64,000 bases of DNA. Source: JBBROS01 sp965213845 (GTDB lineage Bacteria > Pseudomonadota > Alphaproteobacteria > Acetobacterales > Acetobacteraceae). Numbering within the stretch: the first letter of the stretch is position 1; each line of letters opens with the position of its first letter. Both the position numbers and the translations under genes were made by a program. Positions 53,109-61,804 of the stretch are shown in pieces. The notes beneath the pieces are model-generated. The model saw only the letters and a list, made by a program, of their open reading frames with translations, did not search any database and was not told where the DNA came from. The stretch lies in the NCBI GenBank assembly GCA_965213845.1, contig CBDCAI010000002.1, forward strand, positions 124,001 through 188,000. The letters are read 5' to 3'.

Positions 53109-55001
53109 ATGACTGACGCTGCACTCGTTGACGCCCGCGTCCCTGTGGATGCGGACCCCGCCCCCAACACGACGGAACCGCCCGGCAGCCAGCGGATCGA
53201 GGACTACGCGCTGATCGGGGATTGCCTGTCCGCCGCGCTGGTGGGGCGGGACGGCAGCATCGACTGGCTGTGTCTGCCGCGCTTCGACAGCCCGGCCTGT
53301 TTCGCCGCCCTGCTGGGCACGCCGGAGCACGGACGCTTCCTGATCGCCCCCGCCGATGCCGCGGGGCCGGCGACGCGGCACTACCGCGACGGCAGCCTGG
53401 TGCTGGAGACGTTGTTCCGCACCGCATCGGGCGAGGTGGCGGTCATCGACTTCATGGTGCCGGGCAGCGCGAACAGCAGCGTGGTGCGGATCGTGGAGGG
53501 CCGCCGGGGCCGGGTGGACATGCGGCTGGAGCTGGTGCTGCGGTTCGACTACGGGATCACGATCCCCTGGGTGACGCAGCGGCCGGGCGCCAACGGGATC
53601 GTCGCGATCGCGGGGCCCGAGATGGTCATGCTGCGCACGGCGGTGCCGCTGCACGGCGAAGACATGAAGACGGTGGCCCGCTTCAGCGTCGGCGAAGGCG
53701 AGCGGGTGAACTTCGTGCTGACGCACGGCCCGTCGAACCTGAAGCTGCCGCAGAGCCCGCATGCCGAGGACGCGCTGTTCGAGACGGAGGCGTTTTGGCG
53801 CGGCTGGTCGTCGCAGCTGCGCTACGACGGGTTGGCGGCCGATGCGGTGAAGCGGTCGCTGACGGTACTGAAGGGCCTGACCTACGCGCCCACGGGCGGG
53901 ATCGTGGCCGCAGCGACCACGTCGTTGCCGGAGGCGCCGGGCGGGGTACGGAACTGGGACTACCGCTTCTGCTGGCTGCGGGACGCGGTGCTGACGCTGT
54001 TCGCGTTCATGGGCGCCGGCTACACGGCCGAGGCGCAGGCCTGGGCGGAGTGGCTGCACCGCAGCGTGGCGGGCAGCCCGGCGCAGCTGCAGATCATGTA
54101 TGGCCTGGGCGGCGAACGGCGGCTGGACGAGGCGGAGCTGCCGTGGCTGCCGGGCTACGCGGGGTCCCGCCCGGTGCGGACCGGCAACGCGGCCTCGGCG
54201 CAGCTGCAGCTCGATGTGTATGGCGAGGTGATGAGCGCCATGCACGCGGCCCGGCAGATGGACCTGCTCGACGATACGGATTGGAGCCTGCAGCGCGGCA
54301 TGCTGGAGCACCTGGAGACGATCTGGGAGCAGCCGGACGAAGGCATGTGGGAGACGCGGGGCGGGCGGCGCCACTTCACGCTCAGCAAGGTGATGGCCTG
54401 GGTGGCGTTCGACCGTGGGATCAAGGATGCCCGTCAGTTCGGGTTCGAGGGCGACATCGCGCGCTGGGAGGGCATCCGGGACCGCATCCACGACGCGGTC
54501 TGCACCCGGGGGTATGACGAGGGCCTGGGCAGCTTCGTACAGAGCTTCGGCGACACCGCGCTCGACGCCAGCCTGCTGCTGATCCCGATGACCGGGTTCC
54601 TGCCGGCGGACGATCCGCGGGTCGTGGGCACGGTCGCGGCCATCGAGCGGGACCTGGTGGTGGACGGGCTGGTGCTGCGCTACCGGGCCGAGAAAGGTTC
54701 GGACGGGCTGCCCGATGGCGAGGGGGCGTTCCTGGCGTGCAGCTTCTGGCTGGCGTCGGCCCTGCACATGCAGGGGCGCACGACCGAGGCGCGGGCGCTG
54801 TTCGACCGTCTGGTGGCGCTGTGCAACGACGTGGGGCTGCTGAGCGAGGAGTACGACCCGCGGGCGCAGCGCTTCACGGGCAACTTCCCACAGGCGTTCA
54901 GCCATGTGGCGCTGGTGACCACGGCGATGCGGCTCGATGCCGCGCCGGTCAAGGCCGGGATGGTGGTCGGCGCTCTGGACGCGGCTGGGGCGAAGGGCTG
55001 A
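53109..55001 (+). CDS. GH15-family glucanohydrolase (glucoamylase/trehalase-like)
   Basis: A 630-residue cytoplasmic protein of glycoside hydrolase family 15. The N-terminal beta domain begins IEDYALIGDCLSAALVGRDGSIDWLCLPRFDSPACF. The (alpha/alpha)6 catalytic domain carries NWDYRFCWLRDAVLTLFAF, the acid region GMWETRGGRRHFTLSKVMAW, and the base region LLSEEYDPRAQRFTGNFPQAFSHVA. Some family members hydrolyse trehalose rather than starch; specificity is not resolvable here. The ATG at 53109 fits the family N-terminus. It is divergent from the helicase gene, across a 226-base region, and convergent with the RND pump gene. Confidence 0.9.
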   Translation: MTDAALVDARVPVDADPAPNTTEPPGSQRIEDYALIGDCLSAALVGRDGSIDWLCLPRFDSPACFAALLGTPEHGRFLIAPADAAGPATRHYRDGSLVLETLFRTASGEVAVIDFMVPGSANSSVVRIVEGRRGRVDMRLELVLRFDYGITIPWVTQRPGANGIVAIAGPEMVMLRTAVPLHGEDMKTVARFSVGEGERVNFVLTHGPSNLKLPQSPHAEDALFETEAFWRGWSSQLRYDGLAADAVKRSLTVLKGLTYAPTGGIVAAATTSLPEAPGGVRNWDYRFCWLRDAVLTLFAFMGAGYTAEAQAWAEWLHRSVAGSPAQLQIMYGLGGERRLDEAELPWLPGYAGSRPVRTGNAASAQLQLDVYGEVMSAMHAARQMDLLDDTDWSLQRGMLEHLETIWEQPDEGMWETRGGRRHFTLSKVMAWVAFDRGIKDARQFGFEGDIARWEGIRDRIHDAVCTRGYDEGLGSFVQSFGDTALDASLLLIPMTGFLPADDPRVVGTVAAIERDLVVDGLVLRYRAEKGSDGLPDGEGAFLACSFWLASALHMQGRTTEARALFDRLVALCNDVGLLSEEYDPRAQRFTGNFPQAFSHVALVTTAMRLDAAPVKAGMVVGALDAAGAKG

Positions 55002-55005
55002 ACCG

Positions 55006-58000
55006 CTACTCCGCCGGTAGCGGCCCGGCGACGATCTTGTTGCGCCGTCCGCCCGCCAGGCGTTCGAGCGCCAGGTAGACGACCGGGGTCGTATAGAGCG
55101 TCAGCAGCTGCGAGACGATCAGGCCGCCGCAGATGGCGATGCCGAGCGGGCGGCGGAACTCGGACCCGGTGCCGCTGGCCAGCGCGAGCGGGATGGCGCC
55201 GAACAGGGCGGCCAGGGTGGTCATGACGATGGGGCGAAAGCGCTCGCGGCAGGCTTCCAGGATGGCGGCCTGGGCGGGCAGGCCGCGCTCCCGCTCCACC
55301 TCCAACGCGAAGTCCACGAGCATGATGCCGTTCTTCTTCACGATGCCCATCAGCAGCACGATGCCGATGATGGACAGGATGCCGAGGTCGGACCCCGTGG
55401 CCAGCACGGCCAGCAGCGCGCCCATGCCGGCCGAGGGCAGGGTGGACAGGATGGTGAGCGGGTGGATCCAGCTTTCGTACAGCACGCCGAGCACGATGTA
55501 GATGGCGACCAGCGCCGCGCCGATCAGCAAAGGCTGGGTGGCCAGCGACTTCTGCAGGAACTGGGCGTTGCCGGCGAACTCGGTGTGCACGCCCTCGGGC
55601 ATGCGGAGTGCGGCGGCCTTCTCCGTCACCAGGGTGATGGCATCGCCCTGCGATGTGCCGGGCAGCAGGTTGAAGCTGATGCTGGCGGCGGGGAACTGGC
55701 CCTGGTGCTTGACCGAGAGGGGGGCGGTGTTGCGCTCGAGCCGGACCAGGGTGCCGATCGGGACCTGCGTGTTGCCGCGGCCGGGGACGTAGATGTTGTC
55801 GAGCAGCGAGGGGTCGATCTGCAGGCCGGGCAGAGTTTCGAGCACGACGCGATACTGATTGCGCTGCGTGTAGATGATGGAGACCTGGCGCTGCGCGTAG
55901 GCATTGTTCAGGGCGGTGTCGATCGCATTGACCGAGACGCCGAGGCGCGACGCGGCCTCGCGGTCGATCACGACGTCGGCCTGGGGGCCCGGACGGTCCT
56001 GGTCGCTGGTGACGTCCTCGATCCCCGGGGTGCCCTGCAGCGCCGCCTCGAGCCGGATGGTCCAGGCGCGCAGCTCCGTCAGGTCCTGGTCGAGCAGCAC
56101 GAACTGGAAGCCGCTGCCGCCGGACCGCCCGCCGCCGCGCAGGTCCTGCGCGGAATAGAGGAAGGTCTGGATCCCCGCCATCTGCACGATCTTGGGGCGC
56201 AGCCGGGTGATGATCTCCTCGCTGCTGACGCCGCGCTCGGCCGGCGGCTTTAACGAGACGGTCAGCTGCCCGCGGTTGGACCCTGCGCCGAAGCCGCCGG
56301 TGGCGCCGATCGTGCTGCCGACGCTGTCGACGGCGGGGTCCGCCAAAATCACGTCCACGACCCGGCGCTGGCGCTCGGCCATGGCGGCGAAGCTGATGTC
56401 GGGGCTGGCGAGGGTGCCCCCCTGGATCAGCCCGGTGTCCTGGATGGGCAGGAAGCCCTTCGGCACCAGGCGATACAGCTCGACGGTGCCCACCACGAGG
56501 CCGAGCGTCACCACCAGCATCAGCTTGCGGTGCCGCAGCGCCCAGTCGAGCGAACGGAGGTAGCGGGCCTGGACGGCGACGAACATGCGGTCGACCCGGG
56601 CATCGATGCGGGCCCACAGGCCCCGGGGCGGCCGGCCCGCGCCGAACACGCCGCACATCATGGGCGTCAGCGTCAACGACACCACGGCCGAGGTGCCGAT
56701 CGCGACGGTCAGCACGACCGCGAACTCGTGGAACAGCTTGCCCAGGATGCCGCCCATGAACAGGATGGGGATGAAGACGGCCACCAGCGAGATGCTGATG
56801 GAGATGACGGTGAAGCCGATCTGCCGGGCACCGAGCAGGGCCGCCTCCAGCGCGGGCATGAACTTTTCCTGGTGGCGGTGGATGTTCTCGATCATGACGA
56901 TGGCGTCGTCGACGACGAAGCCGACGGAGATCGTGAGCGCCATGAGGCTGAAGTTGTTGAGGCTGAACCCCAGCAGGTACATGGCCGCCAGCGTGCCGGA
57001 CAGGCTGAGCGGCACGGTGACGGCGGCGGCGAGCGTGGGCACCAGGCGGCGCATGAACAGCGCCACGACCATCAGCACCAGGACCACGCTGATGCCGAGC
57101 GTGACCTCCACGTCCTGCACGCTGGCGCGGATGGTGCTGGTCCGGTCGCTGATGGTGCGGACGGTGATGTCGGGCGGGATCCAGGTCAGCAGCTGCGGCA
57201 GGACCTCGCGCACCCGGTCGATGGTGTCGATGACGTTCGCGCCGGCGGACTTGGTGAGCGTCAGCAGGATGGCGGGCTTGCGGCCCTCAGATGCGGCGAC
57301 CTTGGTGTTGGCGACGCCGTTGATGACGGTGGCGACGTCGCTGAGCCGGACGACGGCGCCGTTCTGCGACTTCAGCACGAGCGCCGCGTAGTCGGCGGCC
57401 TGGCTGATCTGGCCGTTCATCGTCAGGCCCTCGGCGCGGTCCGGGCCGGAGAAGTTGCCGACGGGGCCGTTGACGTTGCTGCTGCGGATGGCGGTGTAGA
57501 CGTCCTGGCTGCTGAGCCCGGTAGCGCGCAGGGCGGCGGGGTTCAGGCGGACGCGGACGGCGGGCTTGTCGGCGCCGTTGACCGTGACCTGGCCGACCCC
57601 GTCCACCTGGCTGAGGCGCTGGGCGAGGATGGTGTCGGCGGCGTCGTACAGCTGGGCGGTGTTGAGCGTGTCGCTGGTCATGGACAGCGTCAGGATGGGG
57701 GCGTCGGCCGGGTTGAACTTGCGATAGTATGGCCGGGTCGGCAGGTCGCTGGGCAGGTCGGTGTAGGCGGCGTTGATGGCGGCCTGCACGTCGTTGGCGG
57801 CACCCTCGATGTTCCGGTCGACGTCGAACTGGATGACGATCGAGGCATTGCCGATGCTGCTGGTGCTGGTGATCTCGGTGACGCCCGGGATCTCGCCCAG
57901 GCGGCGCTCCAGCGGGGCGGCGATGCTGGCGGCCATGGTCTCGGGGTCCGCCCCTGGCCGCGCGGCGATGACGACGATGGTGGGAATGTCGACGCTGGGC

Positions 58001-58110
58001 AACGGCGCCACGGGCAGGAAGCGCACGGCGACGGTCCCGGCCAGCATGAGGCCGATGGCCAGCAGGATGGTGGCCACCGGACGGCGGATGAACGGGGCCG
58101 AGAGGTTCAT
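55006..58110 (-). CDS. RND multidrug efflux pump, MdtC/MdtB-like
   Basis: A 1034-residue inner-membrane proton antiporter of the hydrophobe/amphiphile efflux family. The N-terminus MNLSAPFIRRPVATILLAIG is typical. Twelve membrane helices come in two sets of six with large periplasmic loops. The proton-relay acids lie in helix 4 (VGFVVDDAIVMIENI), and a conserved lysine is in helix 10 (LLMGIVKKNGIMLVDFAL). It should form a heterotrimer with the upstream RND protein, as MdtB and MdtC do. In such operons the two pump genes usually abut; here 532 bases intervene, occupied by a repeat-flanked GIY-YIG unit. Confidence 0.95.
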   Translation of the reverse strand: MNLSAPFIRRPVATILLAIGLMLAGTVAVRFLPVAPLPSVDIPTIVVIAARPGADPETMAASIAAPLERRLGEIPGVTEITSTSSIGNASIVIQFDVDRNIEGAANDVQAAINAAYTDLPSDLPTRPYYRKFNPADAPILTLSMTSDTLNTAQLYDAADTILAQRLSQVDGVGQVTVNGADKPAVRVRLNPAALRATGLSSQDVYTAIRSSNVNGPVGNFSGPDRAEGLTMNGQISQAADYAALVLKSQNGAVVRLSDVATVINGVANTKVAASEGRKPAILLTLTKSAGANVIDTIDRVREVLPQLLTWIPPDITVRTISDRTSTIRASVQDVEVTLGISVVLVLMVVALFMRRLVPTLAAAVTVPLSLSGTLAAMYLLGFSLNNFSLMALTISVGFVVDDAIVMIENIHRHQEKFMPALEAALLGARQIGFTVISISISLVAVFIPILFMGGILGKLFHEFAVVLTVAIGTSAVVSLTLTPMMCGVFGAGRPPRGLWARIDARVDRMFVAVQARYLRSLDWALRHRKLMLVVTLGLVVGTVELYRLVPKGFLPIQDTGLIQGGTLASPDISFAAMAERQRRVVDVILADPAVDSVGSTIGATGGFGAGSNRGQLTVSLKPPAERGVSSEEIITRLRPKIVQMAGIQTFLYSAQDLRGGGRSGGSGFQFVLLDQDLTELRAWTIRLEAALQGTPGIEDVTSDQDRPGPQADVVIDREAASRLGVSVNAIDTALNNAYAQRQVSIIYTQRNQYRVVLETLPGLQIDPSLLDNIYVPGRGNTQVPIGTLVRLERNTAPLSVKHQGQFPAASISFNLLPGTSQGDAITLVTEKAAALRMPEGVHTEFAGNAQFLQKSLATQPLLIGAALVAIYIVLGVLYESWIHPLTILSTLPSAGMGALLAVLATGSDLGILSIIGIVLLMGIVKKNGIMLVDFALEVERERGLPAQAAILEACRERFRPIVMTTLAALFGAIPLALASGTGSEFRRPLGIAICGGLIVSQLLTLYTTPVVYLALERLAGGRRNKIVAGPLPAE

Positions 58111-58170
58111 GGGCGGGGGGTCATGGTGTCGGGGCCTACGCGCGACGCATGTCCGGACCCCACGACCGCC

Positions 58171-58204
58171 GTCATGACCGGGCTTGTCCCGGTTTTCCAC
58201 GCCG
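58171..58204. repeat. left 34-bp inverted repeat of the GIY-YIG unit
   Basis: This copy matches the reverse complement of 58588-58621 at 30 of 34 positions. The core CCGGGCTTGTCCCGG is itself a near-palindrome of the kind seen in repetitive extragenic elements of alphaproteobacteria. Inside the unit, shorter inverted repeats (GGCCTT/AAGGCC and CCGCCA/TGGCGG) lie between this arm and the ORF. Confidence 0.8.
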
Positions 58205-58301
58205 TGATGGAAGCGCCGGCCTTGCCGACCGACAGCGGAAGGCCTGCATCCCGCCACTCTCTTGGGCTTGACTGGCGGCGGAGTGACGTGACCCTCGCCC
58301 C

Positions 58302-58559
58302 ATGCTGGATGCCTGGGTCTCCATCATGACCGATCGGCCGAACGGCAGCTTGTATGTGGGCGTGACGTCCGACCTTGTGCGCCGGGTGTGGCAGCATCGG
58401 GAGGTCGTGGAGAGGTTCACGACACAATACGATCTGCACTGCTTGGTGTACTTCGAGCGGCACGAGACGATTGCGGATGCAGTTCAGCGCGAGAAGAACG
58501 TCAGGCAGCGTACGCGAGCTTGGAAGGCTGGGTTGGTCATGCGGGGTAATCCTGGCTGA
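58302..58559 (+). CDS. small GIY-YIG nuclease-family protein, probably degenerate
   Basis: An 85-residue ORF. MTDRPNGSLYVGVTSDLVRR and YFERHETIADAVQREKNV match small single-domain GIY-YIG proteins, which usually begin with a W-V-Y-I-M stretch. Here that stretch is WVSIM, so the first catalytic tyrosine is replaced by serine. The usual tryptophan after the REK motif is also missing (RQRTRAWK). The protein stops at NPG where relatives continue with a few residues after NPD-W. The YVG tyrosine, the arginine and the glutamate of the REK helix remain. It is probably inactive or recently decayed. It is flanked by inverted repeats. Confidence 0.65.
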   Translation: MLDAWVSIMTDRPNGSLYVGVTSDLVRRVWQHREVVERFTTQYDLHCLVYFERHETIADAVQREKNVRQRTRAWKAGLVMRGNPG

Positions 58560-58587
58560 GGTGCGGGACGGGTCTGTGCCCGTTGCG

Positions 58588-58621
58588 CGGCGTGGATACC
58601 CGGGACAAGCCCGGGCAAGAC
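58588..58621. repeat. right 34-bp inverted repeat of the GIY-YIG unit
   Basis: This is the mirror copy of 58171-58204, with 30 of 34 positions identical in reverse complement, starting 29 bases after the ORF stop. Beyond it only 21 bases remain before the 3' end of the first RND pump gene. Confidence 0.8.
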
Positions 58622-58642
58622 CAAGTCTTTCAGATGCTCGAT

Positions 58643-61600
58643 TCATTCCGCAGGTGCCGGAACTTGGCGCGTGAAGCGGAGGCGGGCGCGTTCGAAGAAC
58701 AGGTAGATGACGGGGGTGGTGTAGAGGGTCAGGATCTGGCTCAGCAGCAGGCCGCCGACGATGGTGAGGCCCAGCGGGTAGCGCAGTTCGGAGCCGGTGC
58801 CGTGTTCCAGCATCAGCGGCAGGGCGCCGAGCAGGGCGGCGGCGGTGGTCATCATGATGGGGCGGTAGCGGAGGGCGCAGGCTTCGACGATGGCTTGTTC
58901 CGGGGTGCGACCGTGCAGCCGTTCGGCTTCGATGGCGAAGTCGATCAGGATGATGGCGTTCTTCTTCACGATGCCCATCAGCAGCACGATGCCGACGAGC
59001 CCGACGAGCGAGAGGTCCTGCCCGGCCAGCATGAGGGCCACCAGGGCACCGATCCCGGCCGACGGCAGGGTGGACAGGATGGTGACGGGATGGATCGTGC
59101 TTTCGTAGAGCACGCCCAGTACGATGTAGATGACCACGACGGCGGCGCCGATCAGCCACGGCTCGGATGACAGGCTGGCCTGGAACTCCGCCGCGTCGCC
59201 CGAATAGCTGCCGACGATGGTGGGGGGCAGGCCCATCGCCGCCTCGGCCTGCGCGACCTCGTCCACCGCGTGGCTGAGGCTGGCGCCCTCGGCCAGGTTG
59301 AAGCTGAAGGTGATCGACGGGAACTGCGACTGGTGGGTGATGGCCAGCGGCGCCGTCTCGCGCACGATGCGGGCGATGGCCGAGAGCGGGACCTGGTTGG
59401 CGGCCGTGGTCGTGGCGGTGTTGGACCCGGTGGTGGTGCCGTTGTTGTTGGTGCCGCTGGTGACGTTGTTCAGCACGTTGGTCGCCGGCACCCGCAGGCG
59501 CAGCAGGGAGTTGGGGTCGGCCTGCCAGTCCGGGTTGGATTCGAGTACGACGCGATACTGGTTCGACTGGCTGAAGATCGTGCTGATCTGCCGTTGCCCG
59601 AACGCGTCGTACAGCGTGTCCTGCACCGCCTGCATCGTGACGCCCAGGCGCATCGCCGCCTCGCGATCCACCTCGACGCGGGTGGAGAAGCCGTCGGTCT
59701 GCTGGTCCGTGGTCACGTCCTGCAGGTTCGGCATGGTGCGCAGCTTGTCCAGCAGGCGGGGCGCCCAGGTGTTCAGCTCCTGCGCGTCGGTGTCCATCAG
59801 GGTGTACTGGAACTGGGTGCGGCTGATCCGCGCGCCGATCTGGATGTCCTGGACCGGCTGCATGAACACCGCCATGCCGGGGACGCCGCCCATCGCCTGC
59901 TGCAGCCGCGCGATGACGACCGGGGCGGCGTCGCGGTCGTTGTGCGGCCGCAGCGCGATGGTCAGTCGCCCGGTGTTGGGCGTGGCGTTGATCGACCCGG
60001 CGCCCACGAAGCTCGACACCCCCAGCACGGCCGGGTCCTGGCGCGCGATCTCGGCCAGGCGGGTCTGCAGCACCTGCATGCGCGGGATGGAGGCGCTCTG
60101 CGCGGCCTCGGTCACGGCGATGATCACCCCGGTGTCCTGCTGCGGCAGGAACCCCTTGGGGATGACGACATAGAGCACGATGGTGCCGACCAGCGTCAGC
60201 ACGGCCACCAGCAACGTGAGGCCCTGGAAGCGGAGCGCCACGGACAGGGTGCGGGCATAGAGGCGGGCGGAGGCCTGGAACCCATGCTCGAACCAGGCGG
60301 TCAGGCGGCTCGGCTTCTCGTGCGCGCGAAGGAAGCGGCCGCACATCATGGGGGTGAGCGTGAGCGAAACGACGGCCGAGACGACGACCGAGGTGCTGAG
60401 CACGACGGCGAACTCGTTGAACAGCCGCCCGACGACGCCCGTCATGAACAGCAGCGGGATGAACACCGCGACCAGGCTGATGGTCAACGAGACGATGGTG
60501 AAGCCGATCTGCGCCGAACCCTTGTAGGCGGCCTCGAGCGGCGGGACGCCCTGCTCGATGTAACGAACGACGTTCTCGATCATGACGATGGCGTCGTCGA
60601 CGACGAAGCCGGTGGCGACGGTCAGCGCCATGAGGCTGAGGTTGTCCAGGCTGTAGCCGCACAGCGCCATGACGCCGAAGGTGCCGACCAGCGACAGCGG
60701 CAGCGCGATGGCCGGGATCAGCGTGGCGCGGGCACTGCGGAGGAAGAGGTAGATGACGAAGACCACAAGGCCGATGGACAGCACGAGGGTGAACTGCACG
60801 TCGTCGACCGAGGCGCGGATGGTTTCCGTGCGGTCGGTGACGACCTGCATCAGGATGGCGGCGGGGATGGCGCGCTGCAGGGCGGGCAGCGCCTCCTTCA
60901 GGGCGGCGACGGTGGCGACGATGTTGGCGCCGGGTTGCCGCTGGATGTCGAGCACGACGGCCTGGTGGCCGTTATACCAGCCGGCGACGCGGTCGTTCTC
61001 GACGCCGCCGACCACGCTGCCGATGTCGGACAGGCGGACGGGGGCGGTGTTGCGGTAGGCGACAACCAGGTCCTTGTAGGCGTCGGGCGTGATCAGCTGG
61101 TCGTTGGCGCCCAGCGAATAGGCCTGCCGGGGGCCGTCGAAGCCGCCCTTGGCGCCGTTGACGTTGGCGGCGGCGACGGCGTTGCGGACGTCCTCGAGGC
61201 TGAGGCCGTAGGCGGCGACGCGGGCCGGGTCGATCCGGACGCGCACGGCGGGGCGCTGGCCGCCCTGGACGGTCACCTTGCCGACGCCGTCGATCTGGCT
61301 GAGCTTGGGTTGCAGCAGCGTGTCGGCGGCGTCGCTCACCTTGTCGATCGTGATGCTGTCGGAGGTGAGCGCCAGCGACAGGATCGGCGCGTCGGCGGGG
61401 TTCACCTTCGCATACACGGGCGGGTAGGGCAGCGTCGCGGGCAGGGTGCCGGCGGCGGCGTTGATGGCGGCCTGCACGTCCTGCGCGGCGCTGTCCATCT
61501 TGCGCGACAGGTTGAACTGCAGCGTGATCTGGCTCGTGCCCTCGCTGCTGGTGCTGGTCATGCTGGACAGGCCGGTGATCTGCCCGAACTGCCGCTCCAG

Positions 61601-61798
61601 CGACGCGGTGATCAGGGTGGCCACGGTGTCGGGCCCGGCGCCCGGCAGCTGCGTCGTCACCTGGATGGTCGGGAAGTCGACCGTGGGCAGGGCGGAGACG
61701 GGCAGGGCGCGGTAGCCGAGCACGCCCGTGAGGATGACGGCGATGGCGAGCAGCCAGGTGGCGATCGGGCGCGCGATGAAGGGGGCGGAGATGTTCAC
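58643..61798 (-). CDS. RND multidrug efflux pump, MdtB-like
   Basis: A 1051-residue inner-membrane pump beginning MNISAPFIARPIATWLLAIA. Proton-relay acids are in VATGFVVDDAIVMIENVV, the helix-10 lysine in LMGIVKKNAIILIDFAI, and FSQSNQYRVVLESNPDWQ is a family periplasmic motif. Near residues 770-800 a periplasmic loop contains an Asn/Thr/Gly-rich low-complexity insert (NNVTSGTNNNGTTTG and following) not present in the second pump. It starts six bases after the adaptor gene. With the second pump, adaptor and outer-membrane factor it forms a tripartite exporter; substrates are unknown. Confidence 0.95.
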   Translation of the reverse strand: MNISAPFIARPIATWLLAIAVILTGVLGYRALPVSALPTVDFPTIQVTTQLPGAGPDTVATLITASLERQFGQITGLSSMTSTSSEGTSQITLQFNLSRKMDSAAQDVQAAINAAAGTLPATLPYPPVYAKVNPADAPILSLALTSDSITIDKVSDAADTLLQPKLSQIDGVGKVTVQGGQRPAVRVRIDPARVAAYGLSLEDVRNAVAAANVNGAKGGFDGPRQAYSLGANDQLITPDAYKDLVVAYRNTAPVRLSDIGSVVGGVENDRVAGWYNGHQAVVLDIQRQPGANIVATVAALKEALPALQRAIPAAILMQVVTDRTETIRASVDDVQFTLVLSIGLVVFVIYLFLRSARATLIPAIALPLSLVGTFGVMALCGYSLDNLSLMALTVATGFVVDDAIVMIENVVRYIEQGVPPLEAAYKGSAQIGFTIVSLTISLVAVFIPLLFMTGVVGRLFNEFAVVLSTSVVVSAVVSLTLTPMMCGRFLRAHEKPSRLTAWFEHGFQASARLYARTLSVALRFQGLTLLVAVLTLVGTIVLYVVIPKGFLPQQDTGVIIAVTEAAQSASIPRMQVLQTRLAEIARQDPAVLGVSSFVGAGSINATPNTGRLTIALRPHNDRDAAPVVIARLQQAMGGVPGMAVFMQPVQDIQIGARISRTQFQYTLMDTDAQELNTWAPRLLDKLRTMPNLQDVTTDQQTDGFSTRVEVDREAAMRLGVTMQAVQDTLYDAFGQRQISTIFSQSNQYRVVLESNPDWQADPNSLLRLRVPATNVLNNVTSGTNNNGTTTGSNTATTTAANQVPLSAIARIVRETAPLAITHQSQFPSITFSFNLAEGASLSHAVDEVAQAEAAMGLPPTIVGSYSGDAAEFQASLSSEPWLIGAAVVVIYIVLGVLYESTIHPVTILSTLPSAGIGALVALMLAGQDLSLVGLVGIVLLMGIVKKNAIILIDFAIEAERLHGRTPEQAIVEACALRYRPIMMTTAAALLGALPLMLEHGTGSELRYPLGLTIVGGLLLSQILTLYTTPVIYLFFERARLRFTRQVPAPAE

Positions 61799-61804
61799 AG
61801 GGGG

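Larger units (their letters stand above)
58171..58621. mobile_element. putative 451-bp repeat-bounded cassette carrying a GIY-YIG ORF, between two RND pump genes
   Basis: The unit consists of two 34-bp imperfect inverted repeats at its ends with a small GIY-YIG nuclease-type ORF inside, on the strand opposite to the surrounding operon. Together with short flanks it fills the whole 532-base gap between pump genes that are normally adjacent. No target-site duplication was identified, and no transposase is present. Mobilisation, active or past, is therefore inference from structure and position. Confidence 0.5.
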
